In this document: piece by piece, positions 1 through 6,776 of the stretch | Layout of the letters: each line of letters begins with the position of its first letter | How positions within the stretch are numbered: the first letter of the stretch is position 1 | Source: an uncultured Coriobacteriales bacterium | Lineage (GTDB): Bacteria > Actinomycetota > Coriobacteriia > Coriobacteriales > UMGS124 | Assembly (NCBI GenBank): GCA_934662525.1 | Contig: CAKUKJ010000133.1 | Location: 1 to 6,776, forward strand | DNA: 6,776 nucleotides | Direction of reading: 5' to 3' | Made by a program: the position numbers and the translations under genes | The notes under the pieces: model-generated | Told to the model about the DNA's origin: nothing | Database searches by the model: none | What the model saw: the letters and a program-made list of their open reading frames with translations, nothing else

Positions 1-42
1 GAGCCACATCACGCACGCACATGCACCGGCGCGCGGCCGGCG

Positions 43-1011
43 CTACTCAAAGGTGGCGAGCGCCTGCGCCACAAGAGGTGCAAGCACATCGGGAAACTCG
101 GAAGAAGCGGCGTCGAACGCGGTGAGCGCCGCTTGCGCCCGCTCATCATGGATGCGCGCAAAGCTTTCCACCGCATAGCGGGCCGCCCATTCAGATGCGC
201 CGGCAAGGGCGGACTCGAGTACGCCCTGCACCTCGCAGCGCGCCTCGCTTGCAGGGTCGCAGGCGAAGCCAAGCGTCCAGATGGCAGTAGACGCGACATC
301 GGGGTCTGGGTCGGCGGCGCAGGACAACACGGCAGCCAACATGCGAGGGCCCACGCCCGGGTTTCGCTCGCAACGTCTGGCCAGCGCATCGAGCGCAGAC
401 ACACGCACAAGGGGATCCTCCCCCGCCTGGGCAAGCCGCTCAAGCAACAGGCACTCGCCCGCCTCGTCGTCGGTGAGCCCCAGGCTGGCACAGGCATTGG
501 CGCGCACGCGCGCCACGTCGTCTTCGAGCAGCACGGTGAGCGCATCGGTGGCGCGCGGGTCGCGCAAGGTGCCCAGCACGGCAGCCGCATCGGCGCGCAC
601 CCCGTCGTCGGGGTCGAACGCCATGACGGCGATGGGTGTGAACAGCTCGGCGCGCCCCTCGTCGGCAAGGCCCGCATGGGCCACGACGTTGGCCAGGCCC
701 CAGAGCACCCCGGCCCTCACGCCCGGGCACGCGTCGTGGCGGTGTGCCAGCAGCGCCGGCACGCACGAGGCATCGGCCTCGCGGGCAAGCGCCTGGCAGG
801 CAAGGGCGCGCACGCCCTCCTCGGCATCGTCGAGCGCCCGGCAGAGCAGCGCGGTCGACGATGCGCACTTGATGCGCCCCAACGCGACGACGGCGCTCTT
901 GCGGATGCGCACGTCCTCGTCGGCCAGCATCGGCTCAAGCGAGCGCGCACGCTCGTCGGGCGTCCGGCCGTCGTCGTGCTCCACCGTCATCGTCTCACCG
1001 TCAACAGCCAT
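43..1011 (-). CDS. HEAT-repeat protein of unknown role
   Basis: The 322-residue product is built of about eight tandem alpha-helical HEAT / PBS-lyase-like repeats of roughly 27-32 residues, recognisable by the recurring D-x-VR-x-x-A-x-x-ALG pattern: DEDVRIRKSAVVALGRI (31-47), EEGVRALACQALA (64-76), CPGVRAGVLWGLANV (95-109), DDGVRADAAAVLGTL (135-149), VARVRANACASLGL (166-179), DPLVRVSALDALARR (199-213), DPDVASTAIWTLGFA (236-250) and WAARYAVESFARI (275-287). It has no signal peptide or membrane segment, and no catalytic motif or nucleotide-binding site, so it is probably a soluble cytoplasmic protein-interaction scaffold. The N-terminal 20 residues are acidic and precede the first repeat. The gene lies 115 bases after clpB on the same strand but beyond a strong terminator, so it needs its own promoter or read-through. 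A weak TTGGTA / TGGAAT pair with 17-base spacing lies in 1012-1060, too close to the ribosome binding site to be convincing. A link to heat shock rests on position alone. Confidence 0.9.
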   Translation of the reverse strand: MAVDGETMTVEHDDGRTPDERARSLEPMLADEDVRIRKSAVVALGRIKCASSTALLCRALDDAEEGVRALACQALAREADASCVPALLAHRHDACPGVRAGVLWGLANVVAHAGLADEGRAELFTPIAVMAFDPDDGVRADAAAVLGTLRDPRATDALTVLLEDDVARVRANACASLGLTDDEAGECLLLERLAQAGEDPLVRVSALDALARRCERNPGVGPRMLAAVLSCAADPDPDVASTAIWTLGFACDPASEARCEVQGVLESALAGASEWAARYAVESFARIHDERAQAALTAFDAASSEFPDVLAPLVAQALATFE

Positions 1012-1015
1012 GGGG

Positions 1016-1023
1016 CTCCTTCC
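1016..1023 (-). promoter_or_regulatory. Ribosome binding site of the HEAT-repeat gene
   Basis: GGAAGGAG on the minus strand stands 4 bases (CCCC) before the ATG at 1009-1011. The spacing is slightly short, but the in-frame alternative ATG at 988-990 is 25 bases away, so the first ATG is preferred. Confidence 0.75.
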
Positions 1024-1055
1024 AAATGATTCCAGTCACAAGCAAGCACGATACC

Positions 1056-1096
1056 AAAAAAGGGGCGCTGCCCGCACCCACCCCAGGCAACGCCCC
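1056..1096 (-). terminator. Intrinsic terminator of the chaperone cluster after clpB
   Basis: On the minus strand GGGGCGTTGCCT (1096-1085) pairs with GGGCAGCGCCCC (1073-1062) as a 12-bp stem with two G-T wobbles and an 11-base loop. It is followed directly by TTTTTT (1061-1056). The stem starts 31 bases after the clpB stop. It is a textbook Rho-independent terminator and separates clpB from the HEAT-repeat gene. Confidence 0.92.
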
Positions 1097-1126
1097 GCAA
1101 TCTATCTCATCAAACCCTTTCGGCGG

Positions 1127-3786
<2,660 letters not shown>

Positions 3787-3790
<4 letters not shown>

Positions 3791-4236
3791 TCATCCTTTT
3801 CAATGCCCGAATCCTTATGTTCAAGGTCAGACACGCCCGCCAACAGCGCCAGCGGGCTCTTGCCGCCCTCGGCATAGGGCATGAGGGCAGTGATGGTCTC
3901 GCGCATCCGATACTCGTGAACCTCCTCGCGCAGGTCTTTGAGTTCGGAGCGAAGCTGCTCTATCTCGGCGTCTCGCTCGTCCATCTGGGTCTTCATGTCC
4001 AGAATGCGCACGACGCCGGCCAAGTTGATGCCCTCGTCGGTCAGGCGGCCGATGAGGTCGAGCCGCTCGATGTCGGCCTGGGAGTACAGGCGCGTGTTGC
4101 CCGAACTCCTGCGGGGGTTCACCAGGCCTTTGCTCTCGTAGATGCGCAGCGTCTGCGGGTGCATGCCGGTGAGCTCGGCCGCGACCGAAATCATATAGAG
4201 CGGGCGGTTTCTCTCGTCGTCGTTCTTCGAGGGCAT
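3787..4236 (-). CDS. hspR: HspR, MerR-family heat-shock repressor
   Basis: This DNA-binding repressor of the chaperone operon has 149 residues. The N-terminal MerR-type winged helix-turn-helix spans about 12-80: [21 protein letters not shown] (14-34), then [19 protein letters not shown] and [21 protein letters not shown]. This matches the HspR subfamily closely. A charged coiled coil follows (about 82-112), then a short tail without recognised ligand-binding residues. In Streptomyces, HspR binds inverted repeats of the CTTGAGT-N7-ACTCAAG type with DnaK as co-repressor, so free DnaK shuts the operon down. No such site is visible in this window; it is expected upstream of dnaK. The gene starts 6 bases after dnaJ and its TGA stop overlaps the GTG of clpB by 4 bases. 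The location between co-chaperone and disaggregase fits autoregulation. Confidence 0.95.
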
Positions 4237-4242
4237 CGTGGG

Positions 4243-5205
4243 TTACCTCTTATTCTTGAGCGCACCGCGCGGGTCGCGCTTGTCATGGTCGCGCAGGCGC
4301 TCCAAAGCCTCGCGCTCCTCTGCTGTCAGGTCGCGGGGCACCTCAACGGCAATCTTCACGTAGAACGAGCCGGTGGAGCCCTTGTGCTTCACGTCGGGGG
4401 CTCCCATGCCCTTGAACCTGAAGACCTTGCCGGCCTGGGTGCCGGCGGGAATCTTGAGTTTGAGGTCCTTGCCGTTGGGGGCGGGCACGACGACCTCTGC
4501 TCCCAGGCAGGCCTCGTAGACGCTCACAGGCAAATCCATGTGGACGTCGGCCCCATCTCGCGTGTAGAAGGGGTGCGGGGCCACGCGCGTCGTGACGACC
4601 AAATCGCCGCGCACGCCGCCCTGCGTGCCGTACTCGCCGCGCTCGCGGTAGCGAAGCTTGCCGCCGTCTACCGCGCCTGCGGGAATCTTGACGGTGAGCG
4701 TCTCTGTGGCCCCCGTGGAGGGGATGCGGTAGCTCACTTTGCGCGAGACGCCCTCCATGGCCTCCTGGAAGCTGACCTCGACGCTCATCGACAGGTCTGC
4801 GCCGCGCTGCGGACGAGGCTGACCCCAGCCGTTGAACCCGCCGAAACCTGTGGTCTGCGGGTCCCAGTCGGTCCCAAACGCGCCCTCGCCGTGCAGGATG
4901 GAGTCGATGATGGACTGCCAGTCCATCCCTGCGCCGGTGCCCGAATAGCTGTACGAGCCGCCTGCGGCGCCGGGGTTTCCTCCCATGAACGCGCCGTACT
5001 TGAGCGCCTTGTCGTACTCCGCGCGCTTCTTGGGGTCGGAGAGAACCTCGTAGGCCTGGCTCACCTGCTTGAACTGCTCCTCGTCACCGCCTGCGTCGGG
5101 GTGAAGCTTCACAGCAAGCTTGCGAAATGCCTTCTTGATGTCGTCATCGGAGGCCTTCTCGTCAACGCCCAAAATCTCGTACAGGGTCTTTTGAGTCGAT
5201 GCCAA
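4243..5205 (-). CDS. DnaJ-family co-chaperone without zinc finger (class B, CbpA-like)
   Basis: This J-domain protein stimulates DnaK's ATPase and hands it substrates in the cytoplasm. The 320 residues begin with a J domain (about 7-66) containing [19 protein letters not shown], the catalytic HPD triad at 35-37 and [17 protein letters not shown] Gly/Ser/Tyr-rich linker follows (about 75-130, with [12 protein letters not shown]), then the two beta-barrel C-terminal domains (about 138-210 and 213-290; [20 protein letters not shown] and [19 protein letters not shown] are typical). The CxxCxGxG zinc repeats of canonical DnaJ are absent; the only cysteine is residue 233. It is therefore class B (CbpA/DnaJ2 type), although it occupies the dnaJ position of the operon. 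The start is TTG, supported by AAAGGAGG. It follows grpE after a 201-base gap and ends 6 bases before hspR. Symbols dnaJ and cbpA would both be defensible. Confidence 0.95.
   Translation of the reverse strand: MASTQKTLYEILGVDEKASDDDIKKAFRKLAVKLHPDAGGDEEQFKQVSQAYEVLSDPKKRAEYDKALKYGAFMGGNPGAAGGSYSYSGTGAGMDWQSIIDSILHGEGAFGTDWDPQTTGFGGFNGWGQPRPQRGADLSMSVEVSFQEAMEGVSRKVSYRIPSTGATETLTVKIPAGAVDGGKLRYRERGEYGTQGGVRGDLVVTTRVAPHPFYTRDGADVHMDLPVSVYEACLGAEVVVPAPNGKDLKLKIPAGTQAGKVFRFKGMGAPDVKHKGSTGSFYVKIAVEVPRDLTAEEREALERLRDHDKRDPRGALKNKR
4246..4251 (-). promoter_or_regulatory. Ribosome binding site of hspR inside the end of dnaJ
   Basis: The last dnaJ codons read AAT AAG AGG TAA, and AAGAGG serves as the Shine-Dalgarno, 9 bases before the hspR ATG at 4234-4236 (spacer TAACCCACG). 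Ribosomes finishing dnaJ uncover or occupy this site, so the two genes are likely translationally coupled. Confidence 0.7.
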
Positions 5206-5210
5206 AACGC

Positions 5211-5218
5211 CCTCCTTT
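5211..5218 (-). promoter_or_regulatory. Strong ribosome binding site that fixes the TTG start of dnaJ
   Basis: The minus strand reads AAAGGAGG followed by GCGTT and then TTG. This is a near-perfect anti-16S match with 5-base spacing, and it places the start at the TTG 5203-5205. No ATG or GTG lies nearby that would still keep the whole J domain. Confidence 0.85.
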
Positions 5219-5238
5219 CGATAAGCCTATTAAACGCG

Positions 5239-5317
5239 GGTTCTGGTGCGCAAGGCGCGCAGGGCCGACGTGTACTGGAGTACTCTAGGCTCTGCGCAAC
5301 GCGGCGCACCAGGTTCC
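5239..5317. repeat. Large imperfect palindrome in the grpE-dnaJ gap, possible dispersed repeat
   Basis: Nested inverted repeats with a common centre: CTGGTGCGC (5243-5251) with GCGCACCAG (5304-5312), exact; GCGCAGGGCC (5257-5266) with GGCTCTGCGC (5288-5297), one mismatch; and GTACT (5272-5276) with AGTAC (5279-5283) around a 2-base loop. The interval folds into a long, interrupted cruciform or hairpin of about 79 bases. It has no T tract on either side, so it is not a simple terminator, and no open reading frame of its own. The nested structure, its place in an intergenic gap and its compositional contrast with the AT-rich bases next to it (5221-5234) resemble REP/MITE-like palindromic units. 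Only one copy is visible in this window, so the dispersed nature is inference. Confidence 0.55.
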
Positions 5318-5327
5318 GCATCATCCT

Positions 5328-5365
5328 AAAAGGCCGCGTCGGGCAAAGTGCTCCCGGCGCGGCCT
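5328..5365 (-). terminator. Terminator-like hairpin after grpE (possible attenuator)
   Basis: On the minus strand AGGCCGCGCCGGG (5365-5353) pairs with CCCGACGCGGCCT (5343-5331) around a 9-base loop; 12 of 13 positions match, with one C/A mismatch. The 3' arm runs straight into TTTT (5331-5328) followed by AGG. The stem is strong and GC-rich but the T run is short, so termination is probably partial. On the plus strand there is no T tract, so it works, if at all, in the direction of grpE. It lies 41 bases after the grpE stop and 122 bases before dnaJ. It would therefore lower dnaJ-hspR-clpB expression relative to dnaK-grpE, or separate two transcription units. Confidence 0.6.
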
Positions 5366-5406
5366 AGGCAGTTCTCGTTGGTGCGTCTCCCTCGGGGGCA
5401 AGGCCG

Positions 5407-6069
5407 TTAAGCCTCGCTGGCCTCGGTGGAAGCGGGTTGGGCGGGGCCGCCCTTGGCCACCGTGACCATTGCGGTACGGATGACCTTGCCGCCCATCCTA
5501 TAGCCCTTCTGGTACACGTCCTTCACGGTGTTGTCGGGCACCGTGGGGTCGGGCACCTGGGCGATGGCCTGCTGCTCGTTCATGTCGAACGGCTTGCCGG
5601 CCGGGTCGATGGCCTCGACGCCCGTGCGCTTGAGGACATCGACGAGCTTGTCGTACACGGCGCGCACGCCGTCGACGAACTCGCCGTAGGCACCCTCCGG
5701 GTTGGACTGGGCCGCATGGTCCAGCGAACGCTCGATGTCGTCGACCACAGGGAGGAGCTTCGTCACGAGGCTTTCGGTGGCACGCTCCTTCTCTTCCTCA
5801 CGCTCACGCGCGGTGCGCTTGCGGAAGTTGTCCCACTCGGCCTGCAGGCGAAGGAACTTGTCGTTGGCCGCTGCCGCATCGGCGCGCGCCTTCTCGATGT
5901 CGGCCATCGAGAAGACCTCGTCGACCGCGTCGGCAACTGCCTGCTCGTCCACCGGCATGCCGTCTTCCTCAACAGACTCGATGACCTCGGCCTCGACGGG
6001 CGTCTCCTCAACGGGGGTCGTCTCGTCGGCACCCTTGGTCTCGGGGCTGTTTCCGTCGGCGGGCATCAT
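5407..6069 (-). CDS. grpE: Nucleotide exchange factor GrpE
   Basis: GrpE releases ADP from DnaK and resets the folding cycle; it works as a cytoplasmic dimer. The 220-residue product has the usual architecture: a disordered, Glu/Pro/Thr/Val-rich acidic N-terminus (about 1-52), a long dimerising helix (about 55-120) with LQAEWDNFRKRT (75-86) and LLPVVDDIERSL (105-116), and the compact beta domain with FDMNEQQAIAQVPDP (161-175) and the end motif YQKGYRMGGKVIRTAMVTV (186-204). The commonly seen histidine in the NxxxHxAI-like segment is glutamine here (QQAI). The start ATG (6067-6069) overlaps the dnaK stop by one base (TAATG), and a second ATG follows directly. The upstream Shine-Dalgarno is weak (GCAGGGC), so translation probably depends on coupling to dnaK. 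The stop is TAA. A terminator-like hairpin follows 41 bases downstream. Confidence 0.97.
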   Translation of the reverse strand: MMPADGNSPETKGADETTPVEETPVEAEVIESVEEDGMPVDEQAVADAVDEVFSMADIEKARADAAAANDKFLRLQAEWDNFRKRTAREREEEKERATESLVTKLLPVVDDIERSLDHAAQSNPEGAYGEFVDGVRAVYDKLVDVLKRTGVEAIDPAGKPFDMNEQQAIAQVPDPTVPDNTVKDVYQKGYRMGGKVIRTAMVTVAKGGPAQPASTEASEA

Positions 6070-6776
6070 TACTTGCCCTGCTTATCGTCGTCGACGACCT
6101 CGTAGTCGGCATCGACCACGTCGTCGTTGGCGGCCTGGGAGGCACCGGCCGAGGTGCCCTGCTGCTGGGCGGCCGCACCCTGGGCATCGCCGTAGGCGAC
6201 GTCGGCCAGCTTGTAGGAAGCGGTGCGCAGCTCCTCGCCGGCCGTGCGGATGGCGTCGATGTCGGTGCCGTTCAGGGCCTCCTTGGCCTTGGCGATTGCA
6301 GCCTCGACCTCGGACTTCGTGTCGGCGGGAACCTTGTCGCCCAGCTCGGAGATGGTCTGCTCGGTGGCATAGACGAGCGAGTCGGTCTGGTTGCGGGTCT
6401 CGACCTCGTCCTTCTGCTTCTTGTCCTCCTCGGCGTGGGCCTCGGCGTCCTTCACCATGCGCTTGACCTCGTCGTCGGACAGGGCCGTGGAGCCGGAGAT
6501 GGTGATCTGCTGCTGCTTGCCGGTGCCCAGGTCCTTAGCGGAGACCTTGACGATGCCGTTGGCGTCGATGTCGAACGTGACCTCGATCTGAGGCACGCCG
6601 CGACGGGCCGCAGGGATGCCGGAGAGCTGGAAGCGACCGAGCGACTTGTTGTCGCGGGCCATCTCACGCTCGCCCTGCAGGACGTTGATCTCGACGGAGG
6701 TCTGGTTGTCGGCAGCCGTGGAGTAAATCTCGGTCTTGCGGGTCGGGATGGTGGTGTTGCGGTCGATCATCTTGGT
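6069..6776 (-). CDS. dnaK: Chaperone protein DnaK (Hsp70), C-terminal part only
   Basis: This is the last 235 residues of the Hsp70 chaperone DnaK, an ATP-dependent cytoplasmic foldase; the gene runs off the right edge, so the nucleotide-binding domain (roughly 400 residues) is missing. The visible part opens in the substrate-binding beta domain with [12 protein letters not shown], followed by NVLQGERE (residues 31-38 of the fragment), [14 protein letters not shown] (42-55) and [14 protein letters not shown] (62-75), all standard DnaK motifs. The helical lid covers about 98-195, with DAEAHAEED and [11 protein letters not shown] Gln/Ala/Gly-rich linker leads to the acidic tail [18 protein letters not shown], the bacterial equivalent of the conserved DDVVDAEFEEV end. 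The stop is TAA at 6069-6071, and its last base is the first base of the grpE start codon. Any promoter and HspR operator should lie upstream, outside the window. Identity is certain; nothing suggests damage. Confidence 0.98.
   Translation of the reverse strand, partial: TKMIDRNTTIPTRKTEIYSTAADNQTSVEINVLQGEREMARDNKSLGRFQLSGIPAARRGVPQIEVTFDIDANGIVKVSAKDLGTGKQQQITISGSTALSDDEVKRMVKDAEAHAEEDKKQKDEVETRNQTDSLVYATEQTISELGDKVPADTKSEVEAAIAKAKEALNGTDIDAIRTAGEELRTASYKLADVAYGDAQGAAAQQQGTSAGASQAANDDVVDADYEVVDDDKQGK

Noticed and set aside
1..42. Possible start of a further minus-strand gene at the ATG 20-22, and a small CCGGC/GCCGG hairpin at 26-40
   Set aside because: Only seven codons would be visible and no Shine-Dalgarno precedes the ATG. 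The hairpin stem is 5 bp with no T tract, so neither a gene nor a terminator can be supported.
9..677. A minus-strand open frame overlapping the HEAT-repeat gene in another frame
   Set aside because: The translation is Arg/Pro/Ser/Cys-rich, typical of an out-of-frame reading of GC-rich DNA, while the overlapping frame gives regular HEAT repeats with a good ribosome binding site.
5191..5197. TTGAGTC near the dnaJ start as half of an HspR operator
   Set aside because: There is no matching ACTCAAG-type half at the required distance, and the bases are coding (the Thr-Gln codons of dnaJ).
5219..5236. A TTTAAT box in the AT-rich stretch before dnaJ as a promoter -10
   Set aside because: No reasonable -35 element is found at 16-18 bases; the nearest TTGCGC is only 13 bases away and lies inside the palindrome. 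A dnaJ promoter remains possible but unsupported.
3817..5367. A plus-strand open frame of 516 codons opposite hspR and dnaJ
   Set aside because: It covers two clearly real genes on the other strand plus the palindrome, shows no recognisable domain and has the same antisense-type composition.
5437..6105. A plus-strand open frame of 222 codons opposite grpE
   Set aside because: It is an antisense shadow: grpE is unmistakable on the minus strand, and the plus translation shows no family features.

Overview
The window is GC-rich and carries one minus-strand heat-shock chaperone cluster, read from the right edge to the left: dnaK (3' part only), grpE, a zinc-finger-free dnaJ/cbpA-type gene, hspR and clpB. 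A strong intrinsic terminator follows, then a separate HEAT-repeat protein gene. The order dnaK-grpE-dnaJ-hspR with the MerR-type repressor HspR is an actinobacterial hallmark. The attached clpB, the DnaJ without zinc-binding cysteines, the GC content and the intergenic palindrome suggest the class Coriobacteriia (Eggerthella/Slackia/Olsenella-like). That placement is inference from gene order and protein style, not from a database search.

Layout: 6069-6776 is the substrate-binding and lid part of DnaK; the nucleotide-binding domain and the operon promoter lie beyond the right edge. GrpE (5407-6069) starts on the last base of the dnaK stop codon. A 201-base gap follows (5206-5406), the only large gap inside the cluster. 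It holds a terminator-like hairpin just after grpE and then an approximately 80-base imperfect palindrome that looks like a dispersed repeat. DnaJ (4243-5205) starts at TTG behind a near-perfect ribosome binding site. HspR (3787-4236) lies 6 bases after dnaJ, and clpB (1127-3790) overlaps hspR by 4 bases, so the three are probably translated in a coupled way. A hairpin with a six-T tail (1056-1096) ends the cluster. The HEAT-repeat gene (43-1011) lies beyond it on the same strand. The last 42 bases at the left edge hold no supportable gene.

Functionally, DnaK with DnaJ and GrpE forms the ATP-driven folding cycle. ClpB is the disaggregase that works with DnaK, and HspR is the repressor that in studied actinobacteria uses DnaK as co-repressor and controls these same genes. 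The chaperone genes themselves are ordinary. The parts worth a second look are the grpE-dnaJ gap (possible attenuation plus a mobile-like palindrome), the zinc-less DnaJ as the operon's J-protein, and the uncharacterised HEAT-repeat neighbour. I found no convincing new biological system here.
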